Below, piece after piece: positions 1 to 11,874 of a DNA stretch of 64,000 bases. The translations under genes were made by a program, and so were the position numbers. Source of the stretch: Micractinium sp. NFX-FRZ (lineage: Eukaryota > Chlorophyta > Trebouxiophyceae > Chlorellales > Chlorellaceae); contig JAPTJF010000065.1 in the NCBI GenBank assembly GCA_029339195.1, positions 62,001 to 126,000 of the forward strand, read 5' to 3'. Every line of letters begins with the position of its first letter. The stretch's first letter is position 1. The notes beneath the pieces were generated by a model that had not been told where the DNA came from, ran no database searches, and saw only the letters and a program-made list of their open reading frames with translations.

Positions 1-3000
1 CTCCGCATCTGCTGCCCCGTTGGCGGCTCCCCCCGGCTGCGCCTGCTGCTGCTCCTTGCGTGAGGCGCGCAGCGGTGTGCCGGGGCCGGACAGCGGTGCC
101 GCACCGGGAGACGTGCCGGCTTGGGGCGGCGCCGGCGGGCGCGGCTTCCGGCTGGCGGGCAGGCCCATGAGCAGGCTGATGGCCTGCGCCGCGGTGGGGC
201 GCAGGGTGGGGTCCGCATGGGTGCATGCGGCCTGCAGGGGCGGGTCAAGAGGGGGAGGGGCAGGACAGGAGACTGGACGGCCTGGCAGCTTTGGGAACCG
301 CTGCCTTTGGCCGGGGGCAAGGTGCGGCAGAGAACCACAGAGCTTGCAGGCACAGAGCGGCAGCTGGCGCGGGGGCTGCCCCTGCCTCCCTCCCCGCCTC
401 CCTTGCGGCCTGTCGACCGTTTCATGGACGCTGCGCGCCCTCTTTGCAGTGCCCTGTCATCTCCCCCTCCCTCCGCCCCGCCGCCTCTTACACCCCCCAC
501 CTGCAGCTCCGCCACCTCAGCAGGGCAGTCCTCGGGCACACGCAGCGGCGCCAGCCGGCCGCGGGTGGGGCGCAAGCCTGCTCGGGGGGGCACAGGAGTG
601 CCACAGGCTATAGAGGGCTGCAGGCAGGAGCTAATGGCCATTCTTCCACAAACTATTTCGATCCTGTTGTGGGGCAGGGTCTCAGTCACATGGGCCTTCT
701 GAGCACGCAGTGTGCCCACATGTCGCATTTGCGGACCACTGACCCCTCTGTCGATGTGCGCATCCGGGGCCAACCCGGTTGTACCGCGCCTGCCACATTC
801 CACGTGGCAGCCCGGCACAGCACTTACCGCTGCAGATCTCGTGGATGATGATGCCGAAGCTGAACAGGTCTGCAGGGGGAAGCAAGGGTGCGCACAAGGG
901 TGGGCATGAGCCAGCGTGCAGCTGTGGGTGCCTGCAAGCTGTGCACAACAATTGAAGCTGTCTGTCATGCTCCACCCATTCCGCTTTGTGTACACTGGGC
1001 TCAACTCGAACGTGCAGATGAAGGCAGACAGGCAGGCACACCCGGCACGGCTCCTGCACAACCGTCTCTGCCATGCCCAGTGCACAGCTGCTGGCCCTGG
1101 GCGCTCACCTGACTTTTCTGTGGCCCTCTGGCCCATCAGCAGCTCCGGGGCCGCCCAGTCAAAGGTGCCAAACCGCGTGGTGGATGCGTGGGTGTGGCTC
1201 ATGATGCTGCAGGGTGGACACACGTGCAGGTTCGGGTAAGAGGGAGAGTGATCTGCAGGTCTGTATTCCTTTACCCACACCAGCCTATGCCCCCCATGCT
1301 GCGTGTGCGCAGCGACGCTAAGGGAAAGTTAGCCCGCTGTACCCGCCCTTGCCCAGCCTGACTTTACGACCAGCACAAGCCCGGGTGCAGCCAGACAGGC
1401 GGCCCGCTCCCCACACAGAAGAAGCACTTGCCGTGCAAAGCCGACGTCCCCGATTCTGGCGGTGCCGTCGCGGGCCAGGAAGACGTTGTGAGGCTTGAGG
1501 TCAAGGTGCAATGTGCGGCTGCGGACGGGCAGGGTGGGCGGGGAGCTTGTGCTGGTCAGGCAGGCAGGCAAGCAAGGAGACGGTTATGTCCTGCAGGCAT
1601 GCCAATGGCCGGCCAACAGACATGGGTGACAGAGGGGGACAGGAGGAGGTGGGACGGCCAAGCACCATTACCGGCACATTGGCTGAACGCATGCGGCCAT
1701 CCAGCTGGAGCGCTAGGGAGGGCAACGGCGGCGGGGCTCACCGTTGGTGCAGGTAGGCCAGGCCGGAGGCCACATCCTGCGCCACCTTGCGCCCCCGGTT
1801 GTACCTGCAGGGGCGGGAGGGCGGGTGCATGCTTGGGTAGGCAGAGATCCCCGGTCACAGTTCCTCAGCACACGCCCTCAGCGGGGGAAAGCTCTGGTCA
1901 AGGATCCTTGGTCAAGATCTACGGCACAGGCCCTCGCCACAGGCCCCGCCACAGGACCTCCCCCGTCCACAAGAAGCTCACCACCCAAAGATGCGCTCCC
2001 CCGAGGCCCTGTTGCGCGCATGCATGACTGCATCCAAGTCTCTTTGCCTGCGCAGTACTCCATGAGCAGGATGCCGCGCTGCTCTGCAGGGGGAGAGGAG
2101 AGGAGGGGGGGTTGTGATTTCTTACGTGCTGCGCTGCTATGGCATGGGGGACGGGAGAACAGAAGCAGGTCCGGAGAGTCGAATGCACCGCCACAGTAGG
2201 TATGAGCATGAAGGATGGCCTGCGTGTGCCCCGCGCGCCCACCTGTGAGGCACACCCCCATGAACTGCACCACATTGGGGTGCCGCAGGCTGCGCAGCAT
2301 CGTGGCCTCCTGCAGCGGTGCAGGGCAGGCAGGCAGGCAGGCAGGAGGTGAACAACATAGGGGGCGTAGCAGCAGCAAGGAGGTATGTCAATGAGGAAGG
2401 GCGGCAGCTTGATGCCTGGGCTGAGCTGGCCCAGCGCCAAGCAGCGTGCAGCCCACCTCTGCTCCGCCCAGCCCCTCTCATTGTAGCCGCACTCCGCCCC
2501 GCCCTGCCCGCCTACGCCTTGCACTTGTGCCTCACCCCAGCCCTGGGATGGGCTGCCGTCACTGGTCATGCACCCCGCCACGCTCCGCCTCCCTCACGCC
2601 ACGCCACGCCTTGTCTGCCCTCACCCTCTGATGCACCGCACGTTCTGTCTGCCTGCCCACCCTACGGCCCCCACCATTCTAGCCTAATTCATTCTAATGC
2701 TGTTCTAGTGTCGACAGTACATGAACCAACTCACATTCCACTGCCACCCCCACCTGCACAAATGCGCGCTGAGCATGCTGCCGGCTTTGCCACTCCACCA
2801 TCTTGGCGGCGCACTCCGTGTGCCCCGCCAGCAGGACCTTGTACCTGCAGCGGGGGCGGGTCATGAGGCAACCGACAGCATCGAAGATTGAAAAATGAAC
2901 TCAAAACAGGAGGCGGACAGGAGCTTCAAGCGGACTGCTTGGGTGGGCCATGCACATGCAGCGGGCGGCACGGCTATGCAGCCAACCACGCCATGCGCAA

Positions 3001-5600
3001 TTCATCCCAAGCAGCAGCAATTGCTTAGCGTGAGTACGTAGCAATGCACAGCAGTGCCCATGCGCAAGCCCAGGTCTGCCAGCGGGCGGCAGCCGCACTC
3101 CCACGTGGCCAAAGCCGCCCACGCCCAGCGTGATGGGCCGCCCATCCTGCCCCAAAATGTACTGCACATCCAACTCCGGCACCAGCGCCTCCTGCCACTG
3201 CGGCAGCTGTAGCTCTGCTGCCCAGTCGTGCACAAATGTCCCTGCCACAGCACCCGCCTCCGCCGCCGCCGCTTCTGGGGGCTGGTGGGCGGCATCGCTG
3301 GCACCGCCCGCGCCTGCTGCCGCCGCCTCTGCAGAGGAGTTGGCAGTAGTGCGCTGCCCGCTGCCGCTCCCGTTGGCCGCAACTCCCGGCACGGGCACGG
3401 CTGCCAGACCGAGGCGGGGCGGGCTGCCGCGCCGCCACGGCTCAGAGAGCGCGCCTGCTTTCGGGGTCAGCACTCCCAACTCAAACTCGGCGCCGTCGGC
3501 GCCGCTGGCAGAGCGCTTGGCGGAGCCCGACGACGACACGTGGGCGACAGCGGCCCTTGGCATGCGGCGCCGCCGAACCAGGAGCCCCGCCAGTGCAGCG
3601 GCCAGCAGCAGCGCCATGGCAGCGCCGACAGTGATGCCGGCAATGGCAGCTGGGCTCAAGCCAGCTGCCGCCGACTCGCTGTCTGCTGTGCCTGCTGTGC
3701 CTGCTGTCTGCGGCCCAAAGCTGAGGGTGGGCCAGCCCGGCAGGGTGGCCACGGGGGCGGCGTCTGGCAGCACCGCCCCCTCCTTGACAAATAGCGACAG
3801 GCCAGGGTTCCAGGAGATGTGCCTGCATGGAGGGTGGGGGGTGCAGTGGCAGGCCAGGGTGGCCACTGTTTGTTCACTGCTTTGTGATACTTGATAAGCA
3901 GAGCGGCTGGTGATGGGAGTTGCAGGAAGGAGGGAGGGCAGCAAAAGGGACTCATGCTCAGGCCGGCACACGGACGACCTCCCTCGCCACCCCTCCTGCT
4001 CAGCTGCCTGCTCAACCCACCGCGCACCAGCCGCTATGGCGGGCTTGAATGGACCACCCACCCGGGTACGGCAGCATTCAATCAGGCAAATCAAACAGGC
4101 AGGCAGGCAGGCAGAGGCGCACCTTGGCTCAAACTCCTGGCCCCAGCGGGGCCCCTTGAGCACCCCAGTGCTGCCGTTGGTCAAGGGGACCAGCGGAGCC
4201 TCGCGCCACGTGAAGGCGGTGCAGTTGGGGTGGTCCGTGCAGTGCTGCGCGAGCTCCTGCACACGAGGCGGGCGCCAGGCAGGGAGGCGGGCAGGCAGGC
4301 ATGAACAGTTAGCAGCGGGCCAGCTGTGAGGGTAGGAGGGACAGGCTGAAGCGCAGCGGTGTGCCCTCTGCAGGCAGCAAGCGTCCCTGTGATGATCTTG
4401 CTTCGTAAGTGGCAAATGAAGTCCACGGCTGCCGCCCCGCCCAGCCGCCCACCAGCATGCTGCACCCTCCCCACCCACCCCACCCACCTGAATCGTGCCT
4501 GCCAGGCGGCAGAAGTCTGGGCGGAGGCTGCCGGGGCACAGGGAGGCTGGCAGGTCGTAGGCACCAACCATGGACTGGGCAAGGTGCTGGCGGTAGCCAG
4601 GCACGCTGAGGTTGGCCCGCGCCACGACAGGGATGCCTGCGGGTGGTGGGCAGGGATGGGCTGGGCAGAGGGATCAAACAAACTTTGCCAGAGCATTGGA
4701 GCACTTGGCAAGGCACTGCATCAGAATGAAGCGGCCTGGTACGTGACTGTACGTCAGACTTCCTCAGACAGTGCAGCTGATTGTCCAAGGGGGGCCTACA
4801 CGCCGAGGTGTGCGCCGGTCACAACAAGCCTATGTCACAACAACCAATGTGCAGTGGGGGCCTCTCTCACCTCCAATCAGGTGCAGGCTGGGCCCCCGGC
4901 CCATCAGGGCCACCGACGAGAGCCGCGCCACGCTGTGCTCAAACAGAAGGGTGCAGGTGCCCGGTGGGGCGCTGGAGACGCCCAGGGCGCCGATGATGCA
5001 CGGCCCAGGCTCGCTGGCCGGGCAGTAGCTGAACGCTGCAGGCAGAGGAGGAGGGCGGGAGGCTCAAGCGGCTGGCAGGCAAGGAGGGAGGGCAGGATGC
5101 AAGGAGCTGGCCTTGCACGGCAGGCAGGCAGGCAGGCAGGCAAGGAGGCATGGCATTGGTGCTTCAGGCACACAGCAGCAGCAGCACAGCAGCGCACATT
5201 TGCAGTCGGGGTGGGCCATGCAGCGCTGTGCGCAGGCGTCGAAGCTCTGCTCGATGGAGACTCCAGACACCTGGGAGCCGGGCAGGTAGAGGGAGGGGGC
5301 GGCAATGACGACAGCTGCAGCGGCATGAAGGGGGGTCAGGGGGAGGGGCGACATGCAAGGTTGGAAGAAAAAGTCCCATGCCTCATAACTTCTGGGATTT
5401 GGGGAAGGGCAGATGTTGTTGCCCCCCAGCGGGGGTGTCGGTGCATTGGCGCTGGACTGGACAAGGGCGCAGCATGCAGAAGTTTGATAAAACAGGGAGC
5501 TGGGCAGACAGGCACAATCGCATGCAAGCAAGCAGCAGGCAGGCAGGCAGGCAGGCAGGCGGCCCGATCCCCTGGCTGGCTGGCTGGAGGGATGGGGGGG

Positions 5601-5631
<31 letters not shown>

Positions 5632-7280
5632 CAGGGTGCAAGCAGGCGGGTGGGCGAGCGTGGGGCATGCATGGGCGGGCATGATGGCGGATGGGCACGC
5701 GCCAGCATGCACGTGCAGTGGCAGGTCTCTGGTGCTCACCTCCGCCGACATTGCGCAGCTCTGCGTAAGGGCGCATCAGGAATGACCAGCTGACGTTGCC
5801 CCACGGCTCGCTGCTGACAGCAGCAGCAGCAGCTGGTGGAGCGGGGGCAGCTGCCTGGGGGGATCCAGCCGTGCCAGCTGGCGGCGCCGAGCCTTTGGTC
5901 ACCAGCTGTACGCTTGAGCTGAGGTAGACGGTAGAGTAGGGTGTGTAGGAGAGCTGTTGGGGGACGATGGTGGCACCCACAGCCTTGAGGACGGCAATGT
6001 GGCTGCTGTCCAGGGCGGCCTCGGAAATGGCGCGCAGCAGCGGGGTGGCGCCGGTGAAGTGGACAAAGGCAGTGCAGCCCGGCAGGCCGCTGCATGTGGT
6101 CGCCATTTGCGGGGCGTCGCCCACCAGGGCGCAGGCTGCCGGCTGGAAGCTCTCGGGGCACTGGCACTGCGGGGCGCAGGGTGAGGGGGTATGTAGGTTT
6201 TCACTGAAGGGTGCCAAAGCGAGAGTAGGGTAAGGATGGGCTGAAGACCTTACCGTGATTGGTGCACAAAACCAAACCTTGGTCTCTGGGGTGCGGAACT
6301 ACATCAGCACCAGCAAGAGGCAAGTACCGCCGCACGCTGCGCACACCGCACATTGGCGGGCGTGGGCAAGCAGGCTCCACTGGCACTGCATTTCCCTGCA
6401 CCGCCCGCCTGCTCCCTCGTGCACTGCAGGTCATGCAGCCAACCACCTGCCCGCCCCCTCACGTTGGGGGATCCAAACAGTGCGAACCCCACGAGCCCCG
6501 AGTAGCCGCTGACGTGGGGCGGCGCGGCCGCCAGCTCCGGCGCCAGCGGCGCGCCTGCTGTGGTCGCGACGCCGCTGCCGTTGCCCAGCAGGGGCATCAT
6601 GGACGGGCTCTGGATGGCGGTCTGCTGGAGCAGGTAGCACGTGCCAGGAGGCTCAAGCGTGAGCGCTGAGTCCATGTGGCAGCTGGCCGTGGCAGGTGGG
6701 GCGGGGCAGTAGTTGAAGAAGGAGCAAAACTGCTGGGCGGCGCAGGCCGCCGCGCATGCGTCCTCGCTGGCCTGGCTGCTGCTGCCGATGGTGCTGCCCA
6801 GCAGCACAGCGTGGGGCACGGAGATGTAGAGCAGGCCGCTGGCGTCGCCGGCGGCTGCGGCGGCGGTCTTCACGCCGCCGCCATGGATGGCCCGCAGCAC
6901 GGACCACTGGATAGAACTGGTGTTGAAGTTGGAGGGTGGGGCGGTCGCGGCGGGCGGGGCGGCGGCGGCAACTGGCGGCTGCTGGGCCAGCGCCCGACCA
7001 CGGCCTGCAAGCAGGGAAACAGCGCTCCGTCCCTCTCTCGGCTTGTCTCCACGTGCTCAAGACAGCCCTGAAAGCAGGCAGCGAATGGGCACGGTTCGGC
7101 AGCAGCAGGGCACCAGCCTGAGACAGCGCTGCTGGAGGTCTCACCGTCGCCTGCTGCCACTGGAGGCTCGGCTGGACGCCCGCACAGTGCTCCCGAGGCC
7201 AGTAGTAGCAGCGCCAGGGCCAGGGCCGGTACCCGATCGGCCTGGAACGCGCTCTGCCGCAGGCAGGCACCAGTGATCAT
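1..7280 (-). CDS. Receptor-like TKL protein kinase with cysteine-rich ectodomain, 3' end outside window
   Basis: About 17 exons are readable, from ATG at 7280 to past the left edge. The product opens with a signal peptide (hydrophobic run ALALALLLLASGALCG). An ectodomain follows with repeated Cys modules that resemble PAN/apple loops (ACAAACAAQQFCSFFNYCP near 6720-6770; DACAQRCMAHPDCK plus FSYCP near 5020-5250; HCTDHPNCTAF near 4230). A single transmembrane helix lies near 3590-3660 (AAIAGITVGAAMALLLAAAL) and is followed by basic residues. The kinase domain shows the glycine loop GVGGFGH, Lys in ECAAKMVE, catalytic HLDLKPHN, DVG in place of DFG, the APE-like segment WAAPELL, and RPTRGR in the C-lobe. 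HLD and DVG are variants I recall from green algal RAF-like TKL kinases, so they do not prove inactivity. It is probably a plasma-membrane sensor; the ligand is unknown. Two anomalies in the kinase domain (a 1-nt frame break near 2045 and no in-phase GT donor after the glycine loop) are described in the findings. Confidence 0.8.
5534..5632. repeat. Two (CAGG)n tracts in an intron of the left receptor-like kinase
   Basis: Perfect GCAGGCAGG runs at about 5534-5561 and 5599-5632, separated by a short GGCTGGCTGG stretch. They equal (CCTG)n on the sense strand of the minus-strand gene and lie in the intron between the exons ending NVGG and starting AVVIAA. Confidence 0.85.
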
Positions 7281-7828
7281 GACTCATGTGCAAGAAGCAA
7301 AGAAATCCTTCTTACCCCCCCCAGAGTGTCCACAGAACTTTGGATTTTGGGGTCATCAATACAGCTTCCCCGCAGTGCAGTCAGCGGCGCCTGATTTTGC
7401 AGGCTGCGGCGGCAGCGCAGGGTGCTGCCTTGACGGCACTGCCATCCAGTCTGTTACCGAGGCCACAAGCACCTTCACATCTCATGCAAATGGTCTCCCC
7501 ACAATCCACACAGTTACGCTCTCTGCTTCTCTCTTCTCCCTCCTTCATGTAAGGCACCACACCTCACGGCCTTGCATGGCAACTAGGCGGCGCTCCACCG
7601 GCGGCCTGCCTAGCAGGTGGGCCCCAGAGATAAGAGGCTGGGTGGCTGTAACTTTTAAACAGCATCAAATCACAGCAGCTGTGTGCACTGCAACCAATCA
7701 GGCAGGAGAGCGGGGAAGGCAGGCAGCTTGCAGGGGCAGCAGCAGGCCGGGCCAGGCGGCGCTGCTTAGGGAGCTCAAAGTGCAGGGGCTGCCCGCTCAG
7801 AAGGCTGGCCGGCCTGGGGGCTGCCTGC
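7281..7828. other. Intergenic: kinase promoter and 3' region of the SSB gene
   Basis: This lies between the kinase ATG (7280, minus) and the SSB-HTH stop (7829, minus). No reading frame looks coding and no repeat stands out. It should hold the kinase promoter and 5' UTR and part of the SSB 3' UTR. Confidence 0.5.
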
Positions 7829-10144
7829 TCAGAAGGGTGCCTGCTCCTGCGGCGGCGCACCGGTGCTGCTGCCCCCGGGCGCCGGCGGCGTGTGCACCAC
7901 AGTGAAGCTCACCCCCTGCTCAAGCATTGCCACGACAACCTTGACGGCACCATACAGGAGGGCTGGGTCGCCGCCGCGGCCCGCCAGCAGCGCCGCCGCT
8001 TTAGCGCCCGTGTCGTCGCCGCCCTCCAGCCGCTCCCTGATCTGCTTCAGGGGCAGCCGGTCCAGCGCATCCCCCACCTCTGGGTGCTCCTGCTGCACCC
8101 CCAGAATGGCTTCTGCCACCTCTCCGGGGGACAGCCAATCAGAGCTGCCAGGCGGGCCTAGCAGCAGGTCGGAGGCCAGGCGCTGCCAGGAGGAAAGCAC
8201 GCCGGCAGCAGCTGCAGGAGGGGGCCAAGCGGAGACAAAGCATGCCGACGGGGCGGGGCGAGGGTGAGAAGAGGGAAGTGCACTGTGGGTCGGTTCACCG
8301 GCGGGAGGAAAGCAGGGGGGAGCCAAATGCCACAGTCTTGTCTGTCTGCGTGCCCGCCACCCTCGCTGTGGCAGCGGCAGAGCTCCAAGCACTTTGCCAA
8401 GCTGTAACACCACCACCCCACCACACCTGCACACACACACACACAATTCCGCGTGCAACAAGCGCCCTGCCCTGCTCCGCCCGTCCCCTGAGCCCCCTGC
8501 CCACCTGCTGCAGTGATGTGCTCGATGACTGTGGACAGCTTGAGTCCCCGGGCTGCCGCAATCGCCTCCAGTGCCATCCCCTCCCCCTCATACATCGACC
8601 GGCTCTGCTCAGCGCTGGAAGAGAAGCGCGGCTTGATGCCACGGCCCGCCTGCCCCGCCGGCTTCTCCTGCTCCCCCTGCTGCTGCCCCTGCCTCGGGCC
8701 CTGCTTCTGCGGCTGCTGCTGCTGCTGCTGCAGTGCAGGCGCTGCGGTCAAAGTGGCAAGCTCCCCAGCATCTGCAGCATGCTCATGTGACGGCGCCAGC
8801 AGCGCCAGCTCCTCGGCAACGACCTGCAGCAGTGGAGGTCGGGTGGGTGGGTGGGTGGGCAGGGCAAGCAGGCGCGCCGGCGGGCGGGTGGGTGGGCAGG
8901 GCGAGCGGGCTGGCCGGCGGGCGGAGTGGGTGGTTGAACAGTAGTGCATTTACTGTGCTGCGCCTGCTGTGCCTCCGCCGTCCCCGTGGGGCAGGTCCAC
9001 CTGCTGTGCTGCGGCAGAGCCGCTCAGTTGTGCTGCACGCCCGCGGCTGCTCCTCACAGCTCTCCGGCCCGCCAGCCATGCTGGCATGTCGCTTGCCCAG
9101 CCCACTCCCCAAGGGGGCGGATGCCTTAGACACACCCTTCTAGAAAACGTGTCTAAGACATCCCTCTACTTTCTCTTCGCGTCACACCAATAAAGGGGCC
9201 CAGGCAGCAGTCCAAGACTCCCCACTGGGACTGGCCTTGCCCTGCTCACCTTGAGCATGCTGCGCTGCGCTTTGGTCGTTGCGTCAGTCCAGCTGTCCTC
9301 CTTGAGCAGGCCCTTCACCTGAAAGACGGATGGCAGAATGCATGAGGTGAGGGGGACTGAAGTAGCAGGGCTGATAAATGGGCAGGAAGGTAGGCAGGCA
9401 GCCAAGCAGGAAGGCAGGCAGGCTGGCAGGCTTGCTAATACCAGGCCCCGCAAGCAGGCGCCTGGTTGTGCAAACTGTGGACTGGGGCAGGCGGGGCAGG
9501 CACGCACCCGAATTCTGCTGCCCTTCTGCACATGCTGCGCCAGCTGCAGCGCCAGCGCTCCAAAGCAGTCGACCGTCGTTGCGCCCATGATCTGCTGCAC
9601 GCCGGGGCGTTGCGCCCGCGGCAGCAGGCCCAGCCGGACGCTGGCCGCCACCTGGTTGGGAGCAAAGTGGTGCACCTGCATGGGCGGGCGGGTGAAGGGC
9701 GGGATGGGAAACAGAGTGAGCAACAAAGCCTGGGGGACGGAGCGGGCATGGAGTGCAGGGCGAGGGAAGGAACAAATGAAGAGCTGGCGAGGGAACGAAC
9801 AAAGAAAGAGCTGGCCTTGGGCCAGCAGGTGTGGGTCGTGACCAGGGCGCGACGCAGTGCTAGGAGGCCCCATCCCACTGCCAAGACAGAAGTGCTGCAA
9901 ACGTCAAGCAACAGCTCTGTCCCTGATCGCTTGCCTTTGGGGCGGTGAGCACGGTGCCGCTCACGGACACAGAGTTGGCTGCCTCGGCATAGAAAGGCAC
10001 AGTGGGTGGCGGCTCCACTGCCGGCTGTGGTGATGAGGTGCCAGCAGCAGGGGCAGGGCTACGTGGCCTAGCGGCCACAGCCATCACAGCCGCGCAGTGC
10101 AGGCGAGCGGGCCGTGAACGCAGCAGGGCCGGCCTATGCAGCAT
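7829..10144 (-). CDS. Organelle-type single-strand DNA-binding protein fused to RecQ-type HTH_40 domain
   Basis: Five exons: 10144-9935, 9675-9508, 9318-9250, 8823-8505 and 8211-7829, about 382 residues, all phases consistent. ATG at 10144 gives a basic leader (MLHRPALLRSRPARLH) that looks like an organelle targeting peptide. The OB-fold of bacterial/organellar SSB follows: NSVSVSGTVLTAPK, then VDCFGALALQLAQHVQKG and SRIRVKGLLKEDSWTD. After a Gln-rich linker the C-terminal part (GMALEAIAAARGLKLSTVIE, then LSPGEVAEAI and LKQIRERLEGG) matches the helix-turn-helix domain found at the end of RecQ/WRN-type helicases (HTH_40). The predicted role is ssDNA binding in plastid or mitochondrial DNA maintenance. 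Intron 1 uses a GC donor (AAG then GCAAGC). The SSB fold is a confident call; the HTH_40 assignment is by recalled pattern; the compartment is inferred. Confidence 0.78.
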
Positions 10145-11874
10145 GCACGCGCCCGCCCTGCAGGAGAAGTGGGAAGGTGGCCGTGGGCGGCAGGAGCGGC
10201 GGGGCCACAGCTGGGGCGAGCGGGGTGACGGCCTCACCCCGGTGCACGGCCATGCCGCTTGATCAACTGCACTCCTCGGCGGAACCCACCTGCTAACTGC
10301 GCGCAGCAGCAAGGGAGTCGCGCAGCACATGGCCATGTTGCTGGTGCCGCAAAAATCGAGGGGATTCAGCTGACCGCTGGTGACAGAAATGGTGGTTTCG
10401 TCCAATTGAGGACCAGCCGCGACAGGCGGTGTCGGGGTTAACAAGGGAACCTCTCGTCCGCAGCTCTGGCGCCTCGGGCCCAAGCAGCTTTATTTCTCCT
10501 GTTTTGGTGTTGTAGCGGCAAATAGCAGAGCGCGTACCCCTGCGGCCTGAAATGGCTCCGCAGGAGGTGCCGCTGGCGGGGCGGCGGTGTGGCACCGCAT
10601 GCGGCGACGTGCCGAGCGGTGGGCGGATTTGGCCAAGGTAGGGCAGCAAAGCAGTCCGTGCACGCATGCCGTTGCAAAGAGTGGCGTGTCATGCAGGGGA
10701 ACATGCAGGGGATGTGATGCCTCGCCTCATTCTTCCTGCCTGGGTCAGCCGCACGCCACAGCCCATGCCTGCACGGAACCTGGCACTGGGCACCCAACAG
10801 ATTGCACATCGCCAGGCAGGTGTGAGCCACAAACGTAGCCACGAGGAACCAGAATGGCAGTGTGACATGCAACGGTGTCATGCTGTAGCAGCAGGGCCAC
10901 CAAATCCATCAGCACTGCACAGCAAGGCACTGCTGTGTGCAGCACCCACTACTCCGGCGCTGACGGCGCTGAGCTAGGCAGCAGGGTCCAGCCTCCATGG
11001 GTTGCGTTTGCGGTCTGGCTACCCAGCGCTGGCGGTAAGCTAGCAGTTGAACATAGAGCTGCAGTGGTGCGGTGAGGAAGCCAGGTCACCCACAGCTCCG
11101 CCGCTTTGAGCAGCGAGCGCATGCACCGTGTGCCCTCGTCAGTTCAACCCACAGCCTGAATCATTCCACATGATGTGTATGTGTAGCGTGTTATCAACTC
11201 AATACATCGCTGTTGCGCTGCCTTACGGCCTCTTGTCATGTTGACTTTCCCCCCGATGCCCTTCAGTCGTGCATGGCGTGGCAGCAGGAGTGCTCCAGCA
11301 CGATTCGGGCCACCTGTGCACACTACATGGTGTGAGAAGCTGCGATGCCAGATGAACCACTCTGGCCCCAACCCTTGTTCTGGTCCAGTTAACTGGGCAC
11401 ATTGCTACCAGCTGCACTGTGTGAAGAGGCAAATCATACCACCCACGAGCGCGCCGACGAGCTTGCGGCGGAGGGGCGCTAGGTGCCGCCCACCGTCTGT
11501 GCAGGCGACTGCACGCGCTCGGGCCGCGGCGGCAATCGTCCCTGTTCATTTTTGCCTCCCCGGTACGTCGTAGGTGACCGGGGGGCACGGCGGGACGCTG
11601 CCCCATATTCTTCGTTTGACACACACATGTGGCTCCTTTGAGACCTAAGCCGGGTGGGCGAGGCACCATAGCTGAACCTAACACACGAGACATGGCTCTC
11701 GATTGGGCGAGCAATGGCAGCTTGCAAGTGTGGTCAAGCCAGCACCGCTCCAAAGCAGGGAGCCGTACTGCAGACGGTGGACTGGCGCGCTCGCTGCCAT
11801 TCGCTCAATTACGACGTTGCATCCCTCTCGGGATGAGCCTTGCTTGCGTTTGAGAGATAGGCGAAAGCGGGAAA
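10145..11874. promoter_or_regulatory. 1.7-kb divergent intergenic region
   Basis: This region separates the divergent SSB (minus) and wall-glycoprotein (plus) genes and should contain both promoters. It holds several long frames on both strands (for example 11223-11753 minus), but none shows domain-like composition or splice-supported extension. I recognise no RNA gene or transposon in it. Confidence 0.5.

Noticed and set aside
1080..1510. Calling the left receptor kinase a pseudokinase because of HLD and DVG
   Set aside because: These substitutions recur in algal TKL kinases as far as I recall, and the catalytic Asp and metal-binding Asp are both present. The frame break is a separate matter.
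11223..11753. 176-codon minus-strand frame in the SSB/wall-protein intergenic region
   Set aside because: No family resemblance and no splice-supported extension; its start is not clearly an ATG in good context.
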